DNA of 64,000 nt from Crocinitomicaceae bacterium. Its GTDB lineage: Bacteria; Bacteroidota; Bacteroidia; Flavobacteriales_G; Salibacteraceae. How positions within the stretch are numbered: position 1 is the first letter of the stretch; each line of letters opens with the position of its first letter. Below are positions 52,378 through 61,473 of the stretch, piece after piece. Made by a program: the position numbers and the translations under genes. The stretch covers positions 125,547 to 189,546 of the forward strand of contig PAME01000012.1 in NCBI GenBank assembly GCA_002707155.1. Reading direction: 5' to 3'. The notes below the pieces were generated by a model. It was not told the origin of the DNA. It worked only from the letters and a program-made list of their open reading frames with translations, and searched no databases.

Positions 52378-55300
52378 ATGAAGAAACTTTTACTTTTCTC
52401 GTTGGCAATTGGTTTGTCCGTTCTATCGATGGCTCAAGCACCTCAATTAATTAATTACCAAGCGGTTATTCGCGATGCAACAGGTCAGGTAGTTCAAAAC
52501 CAAAACGTATCCTTGCGTCTTTCCATACATGAAAAATATTCTGTTGGTATAAATGTGTACCAAGAGGAACACATGGTAACAACCAATGATTTTGGATTGG
52601 TGAACATTCACATTGGGGCTGGGGTCAATAAAACAGGCCTGTTGAATGATGTAAAGTGGGGTAGCGACGTGCATGTCCTTAAAGTTTCTTTGGATCAAAA
52701 CGGAGGAAGTAGTTTTAGCGTAATGGGATATGCTCAGCTGGTTTCAGTGCCTTATGCATTATATGCAGCCAATGTTAGTTATGCCGATACTAGTTCAACG
52801 AATGAGTTGCAAATGCTTTCGTTTGCTAACGATACCTTACGATTGTCTAACGGGAATTCCATTTACTTGCCAAACACCGATTATTCAAAGAACATTAGTG
52901 ACTTGAATGACAGTATAATGGTCATTAATAGTAAGCTGGTAAGTGTAACTCAGCAGGTAAAAAACGATAGTATTTATTTGGCTGGTTTAATAAATAGTCA
53001 TATTCAAAATGATGCAGATATTGACTCGACCAATGAAGTTCAAAACCTATCACTAGCTGGAAATACCTTAAGCATATCTAAAGGAAACTCTGTTGTATTG
53101 CCTGGAGGTTCTGCGCAAAATAATGACAACGATTCAACTAATGAAATTCAATCGTTAAGTAGAAATTCAGATACTTTGTTTATCAGCCAATCCAACTATA
53201 TCGTTCTTCCTTCAGGTTCTGTAAATACGGATGATCAGAATTTGAATCTATCTGGGGATACCTTATACATTGAAGACGGAACACCCGTAGTTTTAACCAA
53301 ATACTTGAATACCGACGGACAAAGTTTAAGTCTTTCTGGTAATAATTTGAGTATTTCTGGTGGTAACTCAGTGACTTTGCCGGCTGGTGGGTCTAGTAAC
53401 GATAACGACAGTACCAATGAAATTCAAAACTTAACGCTAAGTTCAGATACTATGTTTATCAGTAAGGGTAACTATGTTGTATTGCCTTCAGGTTCTGTAA
53501 ATACGGATGATCAAAATTTGAACTTATCTGGAGATACCTTATACATTGAAAACGGTACAGCAGTGTTTCTGTCAAAATACCTGGACAATACAGATAGTCA
53601 AAGTCTATCATTATCTGGAAGTACGCTTTCTATAAGTGGTGGTAATTCGGTAACTCTTCCAGCAGGTGGAGCTCCCAACAACGACAACGATTCTACCAAT
53701 GAAATACAGTCATTATCACTTTCGGGAAACTCCTTGAGCATATCTGGTGGAAATAGTGTGACGCTTGCTTCAGGTACAGTAAATAATGATAACGATAGTA
53801 CGAATGAATTAATCTCTAGTTTTATTCTTTCTAACGATACGCTAAGTATAACAGACGCAGCAGGAACTAAGCTTGTTGGACTCGGAACATACATGGATAA
53901 TACTGATGCACAGGCTTTATCTATGAGTGGTGATACTATTTATTTGTCAAATGGTGGCTTTGTAAAGTTGCCAGCGGCAACCAGTGGTTTCGATGGAGAT
54001 AGCAGTAGCACCAATGAGATTCAAGCATTATCAATGAGCGGTGATACTATTTATTTAACTAATGGAGGTTTCGTAAAATTACCTGCGGCTACAAGCGGTT
54101 TTGACGGTGACAGCAGCAGTACCAACGAACTTATTTCTGCATTTGTACTTTCTAACGATACCTTACGCATTACGGATGCATCAGGAACCAAGCAAGTAGG
54201 ACTAGCTACTTATATGGATAACACCGATGCTCAAGCATTATCAATGAGTGGCGATACGATTTACTTGTCTAATGGTGGTTTTGTAAAACTGCCTGCAGCA
54301 ACAAGCGGATTTGATGGTGATAGTAGCAGTACTAACGAACTTCAGTCGTTATCGATCTCAGGAAATAGTCTTACCATTTTAAACGGAAATACAGTTACTC
54401 TGCCAGCGGCCCCAGTAAGTAACGATAATGATTCAACGAACGAATTAAACAGCCAAGTTCAATTTACAGGAACCACTTTAACTATCACCGATGGAGGTGG
54501 AGCCAAATCGGCTAATCTTTCTTCATTATTAGATAACACAGACAGTCAAGCACTTTCTGTTAGTGGAAGTACTTTAAGTATTTCTGGAGGAAACTCTGTT
54601 ACGCTGCCAGCAGGTGGAGGGCCAAATAATGATAACGACAGTACCAATGAACTTATTTCTGCATTTGTACTTTCAAATGACACCTTAAGTATTACGGATG
54701 CTTCAGGAATTAAACAAGTAGGACTAGCTACTTATATGGATAATACCGATTCACAGGCTTTATCAATGAGTGGCGATACCATTTACTTGTCAAATGGCGG
54801 TTTTGTTAAACTACCAGCTGCTACAAGTGGCTTTGATGGTGATAGTAGCAGTACTAACGAGATTCAAGCACTTACACTCTCAAGCGATACGTTGAGTTTA
54901 AGTAAAAGTAATTATATCGTGCTTCCCTCGGGAACAATCAATACTGACGACCAAAACCTGACCCTTTCTAATGACACCCTGAAAATTGAAAGTGGAAACT
55001 ATGTGGTTTTACCTTCTAGCTCAGTGAACTTGGATAATGACTCTACTAACGAATTACAAACACTTTCAATTTCAGGAAATACCTTGAGTATTTCTAATGG
55101 GAATAGTGTGACATTAGCTTCAGGAGCGGTAAATAACGACAATGACTCTACAAATGAGTTAAATAGCGCTATCGGATTTTCTGGAACAACGCTTACGGTA
55201 ACTGATGCGGGCGGCGCAAAAACAGCTAATCTTTCAAGTCTACTAGATAACACAGATAGTCAATCACTAAGCATTAGTGGAAACTCATTAAGTATTTCTG

Positions 55301-58300
55301 GAGGGAACAGTGTAACGCTTCCAGCAGGCACTATAAGTAACGATAACGATTCTACAAATGAGCTAAACGCTTCAGTTTCTGTTTCGGGTAATATTCTTTC
55401 AGTGACAGATGCAGGTGGTGCTAAAACAGCAGACTTGTCGGCCTTTAAGGACAATACAGATAGTCAAACGCTTTCATTGAGTGGTTCTACTCTTAGTATA
55501 GCAGGAGGAAACAGCGTAACTCTTCCAGCAGGAACTGCAAGTAACGATAACGATTCTACAAATGAGTTAAACTCGGCATTTGCAATCACTTCAAATAATT
55601 TAACCGTAACTGACGCAGGCGGAGCAAAAACGGTAAGCCTTGCTCCTTACCTAGATAACACGGATGCTCAAACATTGTCTATAACTGGAAATACCTTGTC
55701 TATTACTGGAGGTAACAACGTTACCCTTCCAAGTGGAAGTACTTACACTACTAAAGGAATTGACTCAGTACTTACCGCTGGAAATAATGCTGCAGGCTTA
55801 AATATGTTGAATGTTGGTAAGATGGCTATTGGAACGGCCACAGCAGATTCAACGCTTACAGTTTCAGGTGGAATTAATGCAAATAATATTAGACTATCAA
55901 ATGGTGCAGGAGCGAACAAGATATTGACCTCTGATGCTTCTGGTAACGCTTCGTGGGTTTCGCCATCTACAGTAACGGCCCCTTCTGAAATAAAGGATAC
56001 GGATAACGATACAAAAATTCAAGTAGAAGAGTCTTCGGATGAAGATATTATTCGATTTGATATTGCAGGAAACGAACGTTGGAGAATGGAAGGAACGCAT
56101 ATAGAACCAGTAGGAACTGGAGGGTCAGTATTTATTGGGGATAATGCAGGTCAAAATGATGATTTGTCAGCCAATAACAACACATTTATAGGAAACAACT
56201 CTGGACAGACGAACAGCACTGGTTATGCCAACTCTGCAATTGGGTATAATTCAATGGCATTTAATACCTCAGGTAGAGAAAATGTTTCGGTGGGTCTGAA
56301 TGCTATGTACAATAACACAACAGGCTATAGAAACGCAGTAATAGGTTATCAAGCATTGTTTACCAATACAACAGGGCTTGGAAATGTTGCCATGGGTTAC
56401 AGAGCACTTCGAACAAGTAGCAATAAACATTATAACATTGGTATAGGATACGATGCCTTATACAACAATAACGGTACTGGTAATATTGGAATGGGCTTTT
56501 ATGCTTTGCGCGCGAATGTATCTGGAAGTTACAATGCCGCAATTGGGTACCGATCATTGGGTAGTAATGTTAGCGGTCAAAGGAATATTGCCTTTGGGTT
56601 TTATAGCGCTTTGGATATGCTTACAGGATCGTTTAATATTACAATTGGAGATTATGCGCTTAACAATAACATCAATGGTAGCAACAATGTAGTTGTTGGG
56701 CGAAATGCTGGATTTAACAATGTAACGGGATCTAGAAATGTTTTCATTGGATATCAAGCTGGTTATTCAGAGACGGGAACTGATAAATTGTACATAGATG
56801 CAAGCACTTCTGCTGCTAGTTCTACTTCCCCTCTTATTTATGGAGATTTCGCTACTGATGAATTAAAAATCAATGGAGATTTGGAAGTTCGAGATGATTT
56901 TACACTTCCTACCGGAGCAGGATCAGGCAGAATATTGACATCCGATGCCAATGGTAAAGCTTCATGGTCAAATCCAGGCGCAGTTTCCTTGGGTGATACT
57001 ACTCAAGTGAGTGATTTAGATGGCGATACCAAAATTCAAATGGAAGAGTCAAGTGATGAAGATATTATTCGTTTTGATTTGGCTGGTAAGCAACAATGGA
57101 GAATGGTAGGAGCACGTTTGGAGGCAAATAATTCAGGACTTTCCGTATTTATTGGTGAAGAGGCAGGGCAAACAGATGATTTATCCAACAACCAAAATGT
57201 ATTTATAGGCTATAGAAGTGGACGAAACAACTCTACAGGACAATTAAATACAGCAATTGGAAGCAACTCCCTAAGGAATAACACTACGGGAGATTACAAT
57301 ACAAGTACTGGATACTATTCTCTTAATGCTAATTTAACTGGTCAACAGAACTCAGCTTATGGATATTATTCTTTGGGTGCGAACACTTCAGGGGCGTTTA
57401 ACGCAGCATTCGGACTTGGATCTCTTAGATCAAATAGTTCGGGTGTATATAATGCTGCCACTGGATACTATGCTCTGTTTTCTAATACCACTGGAACTTT
57501 TAATGCCTCGGTAGGAGCAAATTCCTTGCGTCGAAACACTACTGGTTATAGGAATTCATCAATAGGGTATTATTCGCTAGGATTTAATACAACTGGTTAT
57601 AGAAACTCGGGGTTGGGCATGTATTCACTCTTCAGAAATTCAACAGGATACGATAATACCGCATCGGGGTATTATTCATTGGGACTTAATACAACTGGAT
57701 ATGAGAATGCAGCTGTTGGAACAAATGCTCTGTATCAAAATACAAGTGGAAATCGCAATGCAGCAATTGGTCATAGGGCAGGTTTTTACGGTCAAACTGG
57801 AGCACAAAATACCTATTTGGGTTCTTATGCAGGCCCTTCTAGTAATGTTACCTATTCTAATGCGACTGCAGTAGGTTATAATTCTACTACCACGGCTTCC
57901 AATCAAGTGCGAATTGGTAATACTTCTGTTACTAGCATTGGTGGCCAAGTTGGCTGGAGTACATTATCAGATGGTCGATTTAAGGAAAATGTAAAGAGCG
58001 ATGTAGTCGGATTGGATTTTATCATGAAATTGGAACCAGTAACGTACACCTTAAAAACGGAGGAATTATTTAGTCAGTTCGAGGATAAAGATTCTATAGA
58101 AGTATCTGGACAGGAAGTTGATGCGAGAATAGAAAAATCAAAAATTACTCAAACCGGTTTTATCGCTCAAGATGTTGAGAAAGCAGCACAAGAAACTGGG
58201 TATGCTTTTAGTGGAGTAGATGCCCCTAAGAACGATAAAGACATGTATGGATTGCGTTATTCTGAATTTGTTGTTCCTTTAGTAAAAGGAATGCAGGAGC

Positions 58301-58374
58301 AGCAAAAATTGATTCAAGCACAGCAAGAATTAATAAAGAAGCTAGAAAAGAGAATAACTGCTTTAGAGAAATAG
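52378..58374 (+). CDS. Giant tail-fibre-like repeat protein with C-terminal S74 chaperone domain
   Basis: 1,998 residues with signal peptide MKKLLLFSLAIGLSVLSMAQ. Residues of about 20-135 are an N-terminal domain (LINYQAVIRDATGQVVQNQN). About 139-1120 consists of short degenerate repeats with LSLSGNTLSISGGNSVTLP and NDNDSTNEL units. Two copies of a head module follow (about 1241-1468 and 1588-1830), each introduced by KIQ-EESSDEDIIRFD and built from 15-16-residue turns like NNTTGYRNAVIGYQAL, resembling Hep/Hag or YadA heads. The end is an S74 intramolecular chaperone (LSDGRFKENV, TQTGFIAQDVEKAA, RYSEFVVPLVKGM) and a coiled coil. It likely trimerises and self-cleaves before the S74 domain. No T9SS tail is present. 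Confidence 0.87.
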   Translation: MKKLLLFSLAIGLSVLSMAQAPQLINYQAVIRDATGQVVQNQNVSLRLSIHEKYSVGINVYQEEHMVTTNDFGLVNIHIGAGVNKTGLLNDVKWGSDVHVLKVSLDQNGGSSFSVMGYAQLVSVPYALYAANVSYADTSSTNELQMLSFANDTLRLSNGNSIYLPNTDYSKNISDLNDSIMVINSKLVSVTQQVKNDSIYLAGLINSHIQNDADIDSTNEVQNLSLAGNTLSISKGNSVVLPGGSAQNNDNDSTNEIQSLSRNSDTLFISQSNYIVLPSGSVNTDDQNLNLSGDTLYIEDGTPVVLTKYLNTDGQSLSLSGNNLSISGGNSVTLPAGGSSNDNDSTNEIQNLTLSSDTMFISKGNYVVLPSGSVNTDDQNLNLSGDTLYIENGTAVFLSKYLDNTDSQSLSLSGSTLSISGGNSVTLPAGGAPNNDNDSTNEIQSLSLSGNSLSISGGNSVTLASGTVNNDNDSTNELISSFILSNDTLSITDAAGTKLVGLGTYMDNTDAQALSMSGDTIYLSNGGFVKLPAATSGFDGDSSSTNEIQALSMSGDTIYLTNGGFVKLPAATSGFDGDSSSTNELISAFVLSNDTLRITDASGTKQVGLATYMDNTDAQALSMSGDTIYLSNGGFVKLPAATSGFDGDSSSTNELQSLSISGNSLTILNGNTVTLPAAPVSNDNDSTNELNSQVQFTGTTLTITDGGGAKSANLSSLLDNTDSQALSVSGSTLSISGGNSVTLPAGGGPNNDNDSTNELISAFVLSNDTLSITDASGIKQVGLATYMDNTDSQALSMSGDTIYLSNGGFVKLPAATSGFDGDSSSTNEIQALTLSSDTLSLSKSNYIVLPSGTINTDDQNLTLSNDTLKIESGNYVVLPSSSVNLDNDSTNELQTLSISGNTLSISNGNSVTLASGAVNNDNDSTNELNSAIGFSGTTLTVTDAGGAKTANLSSLLDNTDSQSLSISGNSLSISGGNSVTLPAGTISNDNDSTNELNASVSVSGNILSVTDAGGAKTADLSAFKDNTDSQTLSLSGSTLSIAGGNSVTLPAGTASNDNDSTNELNSAFAITSNNLTVTDAGGAKTVSLAPYLDNTDAQTLSITGNTLSITGGNNVTLPSGSTYTTKGIDSVLTAGNNAAGLNMLNVGKMAIGTATADSTLTVSGGINANNIRLSNGAGANKILTSDASGNASWVSPSTVTAPSEIKDTDNDTKIQVEESSDEDIIRFDIAGNERWRMEGTHIEPVGTGGSVFIGDNAGQNDDLSANNNTFIGNNSGQTNSTGYANSAIGYNSMAFNTSGRENVSVGLNAMYNNTTGYRNAVIGYQALFTNTTGLGNVAMGYRALRTSSNKHYNIGIGYDALYNNNGTGNIGMGFYALRANVSGSYNAAIGYRSLGSNVSGQRNIAFGFYSALDMLTGSFNITIGDYALNNNINGSNNVVVGRNAGFNNVTGSRNVFIGYQAGYSETGTDKLYIDASTSAASSTSPLIYGDFATDELKINGDLEVRDDFTLPTGAGSGRILTSDANGKASWSNPGAVSLGDTTQVSDLDGDTKIQMEESSDEDIIRFDLAGKQQWRMVGARLEANNSGLSVFIGEEAGQTDDLSNNQNVFIGYRSGRNNSTGQLNTAIGSNSLRNNTTGDYNTSTGYYSLNANLTGQQNSAYGYYSLGANTSGAFNAAFGLGSLRSNSSGVYNAATGYYALFSNTTGTFNASVGANSLRRNTTGYRNSSIGYYSLGFNTTGYRNSGLGMYSLFRNSTGYDNTASGYYSLGLNTTGYENAAVGTNALYQNTSGNRNAAIGHRAGFYGQTGAQNTYLGSYAGPSSNVTYSNATAVGYNSTTTASNQVRIGNTSVTSIGGQVGWSTLSDGRFKENVKSDVVGLDFIMKLEPVTYTLKTEELFSQFEDKDSIEVSGQEVDARIEKSKITQTGFIAQDVEKAAQETGYAFSGVDAPKNDKDMYGLRYSEFVVPLVKGMQEQQKLIQAQQELIKKLEKRITALEK

Positions 58375-58455
58375 AAATTAGTTTTAACCGCAGTAAAATG
58401 CATTTGGATATACTACTGAACCAATTCAAACCTTCATTTATGAATTCTTAATTAC

Positions 58456-59073
58456 TTGGATTTTAACCTATTAATTGCTTTTACCGGTTCTTCAGTCTTA
58501 TTAACTATAATGCCTGGACCCGATAATATTTTTGTGCTTACTCAAAGTATAACGCGCGGAGCTAAAACGGGCATTATTATTTCATTTGGTTTAGTAAGTG
58601 GCGTGCTGGTGCATACCGCCATTGCTGCCACCGGTCTTTCTATCGTCTTGATGCAGTCTAAAATGGCTTACACTGTTGTCTTATATGCAGGTGCAGCTTA
58701 CCTTGTGTATTTGGCATTTATGGCAACAAAAGAAAAGGCTGTAAACTTGGAAAATGGCAATGTCGAATATTCTACTTTGAATAAGGTTAAGCTTGTTCGT
58801 GTTGGTTTTTTAATGAATGTCCTCAACCCAAAAGTAACCCTGTTTTTTGTTGCTTTTTTGCCTCAGTTTGTAACCAGTGATGGCTGGCCTCTTGCAACGC
58901 AGTTTTCAGTTTTAGGTAGTGTTTTTATTCTGCAAGCTTTTGTCATTTTTTCGATCATTGCTGCACTAGCTGGAAGGCTTAACGCTTATTTGAACGACCA
59001 AAGGTTTTGGGCTATTACCAAGTGGAGTAAAGTTGTAATTCTATTGTTATTGGCCATTTTTCTGCTGCTGTAA
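58456..59073 (+). CDS. LysE/RhtB-family amino-acid exporter
   Basis: A 205-residue protein with about six membrane helices. The N-terminus has the family motif LLTIMPGPDNIFVLTQSITRG (shown in part), with the GPD element, and later LNPKVTLFFVAFLPQFV. TTG at 58456 is chosen as the start because the upstream ATG at 58440 is out of frame and hits a stop. It exports amino acids such as homoserine, threonine or lysine; the substrate is unknown. Confidence 0.85.
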   Translation: MDFNLLIAFTGSSVLLTIMPGPDNIFVLTQSITRGAKTGIIISFGLVSGVLVHTAIAATGLSIVLMQSKMAYTVVLYAGAAYLVYLAFMATKEKAVNLENGNVEYSTLNKVKLVRVGFLMNVLNPKVTLFFVAFLPQFVTSDGWPLATQFSVLGSVFILQAFVIFSIIAALAGRLNAYLNDQRFWAITKWSKVVILLLLAIFLLL

Positions 59074-59080
59074 CAGAGCA

Positions 59081-59980
59081 TTAACTTTGCTTTCCATGGA
59101 CTTCCATTCCAGCTGGTTTTTCTCGCTTCCAACGTTTATGAGTCCATAACCAGCCAACTGGATCGTGATTAATCGTTTCCTCCAAGATTGCAGTATACTT
59201 TTTAGTTATGTCTCCGTAGTTCGTTTTAGTCGGCTCAGACTCTATATCAATGTATTCAAATTCGTAAAAGCCTCTTCTAATTTTATTGATTCTACAAAAA
59301 ACAACTGGAATATCTTTTTCGACTGCAAATTTTTCTGCACCGAATGCCACGGGGGTTTCTTGATTTAAGAACCACGTCCAATAGGCCTTATTCGCTTTAT
59401 GAGGTGCCTGATCGCTTCCAAAAATATAGCCATAAGTTCCATTCTCATGATCTTTAAAAAAGCTACGAACGTCTTGAAAGGGAAGTGGTAAAACACCGAA
59501 AGATGAGCGGATAAACTTTAATTTTTCTTCTAAATATCGGTTGCTTAATTCCTTGTAAATCAATACAATTTTATGTCGAACAGGCATATCTATCCCAAGA
59601 AACCACCATTCCCAGCTATAGTAATGACCAGTAGTAATAATGACGGACTTTCCTTGGTTAAAGTATTTATCCAACAACTTAGGATTCCGATTATACATCC
59701 TTTCGTGAATATCCTCACGACTCATGGTTAACCCTTTGATTCCCTCTATAAGCGTATCGCAAAATTGGCGATAGAATTTTCGAGCGATTCGTTTATTCTC
59801 TCTTTTACCGTTAACCGGGAATGATTTTTTAAGATTCTGCATAACCACCTTTTTGCGGTAGCCAACAACATAATAAATTAAAAAAAACATGAGGTCAGAA
59901 ATAATATAAAGCAATCTGTACGGAAGGCTACTAAAGGGTATGACTATACCGTAATAAAATATGGCAGTTAAAACCTTCAC
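59081..59980 (-). CDS. Lipid A biosynthesis acyltransferase (LpxL/HtrB-like)
   Basis: A 299-residue protein with an N-terminal membrane helix and the acyltransferase motif TTGHYYSWEW, corresponding to HxxxxE. Later motifs include YGYIFGSDQAPHKANKAYW and VGWLWTHKRWK, typical of the HtrB/LpxL group. It transfers secondary acyl chains to lipid A at the inner membrane. The start lies 1 nt after the S4 protein stop, so the two are co-transcribed. Confidence 0.9.
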   Translation of the reverse strand: MKVLTAIFYYGIVIPFSSLPYRLLYIISDLMFFLIYYVVGYRKKVVMQNLKKSFPVNGKRENKRIARKFYRQFCDTLIEGIKGLTMSREDIHERMYNRNPKLLDKYFNQGKSVIITTGHYYSWEWWFLGIDMPVRHKIVLIYKELSNRYLEEKLKFIRSSFGVLPLPFQDVRSFFKDHENGTYGYIFGSDQAPHKANKAYWTWFLNQETPVAFGAEKFAVEKDIPVVFCRINKIRRGFYEFEYIDIESEPTKTNYGDITKKYTAILEETINHDPVGWLWTHKRWKREKPAGMEVHGKQS

Positions 59981-59981
59981 C

Positions 59982-60185
59982 TTATTTTATCGTTACTTTT
60001 TTGCCTCTAAACTCTACAACTTCACCCACTCTCAACTTTTTTCTTTTTCGGGTTTCTGTATCTCCGCCTACTGCCACTTCACCTTCAGTGATTACCATAT
60101 TTGCAAAGCCACCAGATTCAACCCAGCCTAGCAGCTTTAAAAGTTTATTGAGTTCGATGTATTCAGAAGAGAGTTTAAATTCCAT
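59982..60185 (-). CDS. Small S4-domain RNA-binding protein
   Basis: A 67-residue stand-alone S4 domain: LNKLLKLLGWVESGGFANMV, then EGEVAVGGDTETRKRKKLRV and a final VEFRGKKVTIK. It resembles YbcJ/YaaA-like S4 proteins that bind structured RNA. A -7 box TAACTTTG is at 60204-60211, 18 nt before the ATG. It is upstream of and next to the acyltransferase gene. Confidence 0.88.
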   Translation of the reverse strand: MEFKLSSEYIELNKLLKLLGWVESGGFANMVITEGEVAVGGDTETRKRKKLRVGEVVEFRGKKVTIK

Positions 60186-60203
60186 GCTCTTTTTTTATTC
60201 GTG

Positions 60204-60211
60204 CAAAGTTA
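60204..60211 (-). promoter_or_regulatory. -7 promoter box TAACTTTG of the S4-acyltransferase unit
   Basis: Exact TAnnTTTG on the minus strand, 18 nt before the ATG at 60185. Confidence 0.5.
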
Positions 60212-60367
60212 AGCAGTGAAAGAAAACGATAAGTTAGTAGATTAACGTATTGATTTTATGCATTACTAATTAATTGTCAGGCAGTTGTATTGATTTGGTT
60301 GGCGAATAATGATAATATTAATAAGAGATGGCCTATTTTGTACTTTATAAATGAAAAAAAGAATAAC

Positions 60368-60877
60368 ATGTTGAAAATTTATTTAGGATTGTTTCTAGCA
60401 GTCTCAATGACGCTTGGATCATGCAAAAAATGTAAGGAAAAAGATTGTTAAAATGATGCTTCGTGCAGCTTGCTAAACAATGAGGCAGTTTGTGCTTATA
60501 AAGAGTTTTATCAAGGAGAAACTTGTGATACTGAGACAAGAGAAACTTATGTAGGAATATACAGTGGGTCTCCGGTAACTACAATTGAAGGAATTGATTA
60601 TACAGGAAGTAGAACTGATTATTCAGTAGTTAAAAATGGAGGGGATATTGCTAAGTTTAAAATATCAACCACAGATACTAGTAATACAACTGTATTTTTC
60701 TGTAAGCTTACCTCTGATTCAGATTTTGTAATTGAAAGTGTCGATGCAGCTGATGACGTCACTATCTCAGGGTCAGGCACTATATCTACCACGAGTTTTA
60801 GAATGTCTGGTACGATATCACAAAATCAAAGAGGTCAAACGATAACGGGTACTTTTGTTATAAATGCTCAGCAGTAA
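60368..60877 (+). pseudogene. Lipoprotein gene with an in-frame stop codon after the lipobox
   Basis: ATG 60368 starts a lipoprotein signal (MLKIYLGLFLAVSMTLGSC, Cys19) followed by KKCKEKDC and then TAA at 60449-60451. The same frame continues without another stop for 142 codons: NDASCSLLNNEAVCAYKEF, then GETCDTETRETYVGIYSG, ending TFVINAQQ. The Cys spacing around the stop resembles the EGF-like start of Bacteroidetes lipoproteins, so the stop most likely replaces one residue in a once intact gene. Restart at TTG 60470 would lack a signal peptide. Confidence 0.65.
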
Positions 60878-60900
60878 TTAAAAGAAATTACATTACTACT

Positions 60901-60935
60901 AACCGCAATCGATTCATTTTGATTGCGGTTTTTTT
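60901..60935 (+). terminator. Rho-independent terminator after the broken lipoprotein gene
   Basis: A 10-bp stem AACCGCAATC / GATTGCGGTT with a 10-nt loop and a T tail, 24 nt after the TAA at 60877. Confidence 0.88.
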
Positions 60936-60965
60936 ACGCCTTAACACTCCTTAAATGTTTCTAAA

Positions 60966-60994
60966 TTGAAGCAACTCAATAAAGGTTAGCTTTG
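60966..60994 (+). promoter_or_regulatory. Promoter of the MarR-adaptor-RND operon
   Basis: TTG at 60966-60968, an 18-nt spacer and TAGCTTTG at 60987-60994. The predicted start falls at about 61000. Confidence 0.65.
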
Positions 60995-60999
60995 CAACC

Positions 61000-61013
61000 G
61001 TTAACAGGTTAAC
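61000..61013. promoter_or_regulatory. Probable MarR operator GTTAACAGGTTAAC
   Basis: Two GTTAAC words, each itself a palindrome, separated by AG. They form an inverted repeat over the predicted transcription start and just before the TTG start codon. A repressor bound here would block the efflux operon. Confidence 0.55.
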
Positions 61014-61017
61014 TAAA

Positions 61018-61473
61018 TTGAAAAAAGTTCAAATACATCAAAATCTTGGCTACTTGCTCACCACAGCAACGAATGCTTTGGTGACGCATATGCAGCGCAC
61101 TATACTGGAGCAGCAAATTGACGTTCCTTTCGAACAATTGAGGGTTTTGATGTTCATAAGCAATAACGAAGGTGTTAAGCAGCAAGATATTTGCACTGGA
61201 CTAAACAAAGTAAAGCCAGGCGTTTCAAGATTAGTAGATGGTTTAGTTAAAAAAAAATTGGTTGAGCAACGATCGGATAAAACAGATCGAAGAGTGAAGA
61301 ACCTACACATAACATCCAAGGGTGTAGAGGTCAGAAATCACTTCTATCCAATAGGGTTAGGCGAATTGAAAAAGATAGAAACGCATTTGGGCGAAAAAGA
61401 AACCGAACAACTCAAGAATCATCTAAGAAAAATCAAGGAAATTATTTCAAATACAGAAAACAACAACGAATGA
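61018..61473 (+). CDS. MarR-family repressor of the efflux operon
   Basis: A 151-residue protein starting at TTG 61018; no ATG or GTG is placed correctly. The winged helix is visible in GVKQQDICTGLNKVKPGVSR and the wing in RSDKTDRRVKNLHITSKG. The stop overlaps the adaptor start codon by 4 nt (ATGA). Position and operator suggest it represses the adaptor and RND pump genes until a ligand binds. It is distinct in sequence from the partial MarR at 1-307. Confidence 0.9.
   Translation: MKKVQIHQNLGYLLTTATNALVTHMQRTILEQQIDVPFEQLRVLMFISNNEGVKQQDICTGLNKVKPGVSRLVDGLVKKKLVEQRSDKTDRRVKNLHITSKGVEVRNHFYPIGLGELKKIETHLGEKETEQLKNHLRKIKEIISNTENNNE

Noticed and set aside
52790-55740. Repeat-rich DNA as a possible CRISPR or satellite array
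   Set aside because: The repeats are in frame inside one protein and vary at third codon positions; there are no spacer-like uniform units.
60351-60370. ATG at 60351 as the start of the lipoprotein
   Set aside because: Out of frame and stopped after seven codons; ATG 60368 gives the lipobox.
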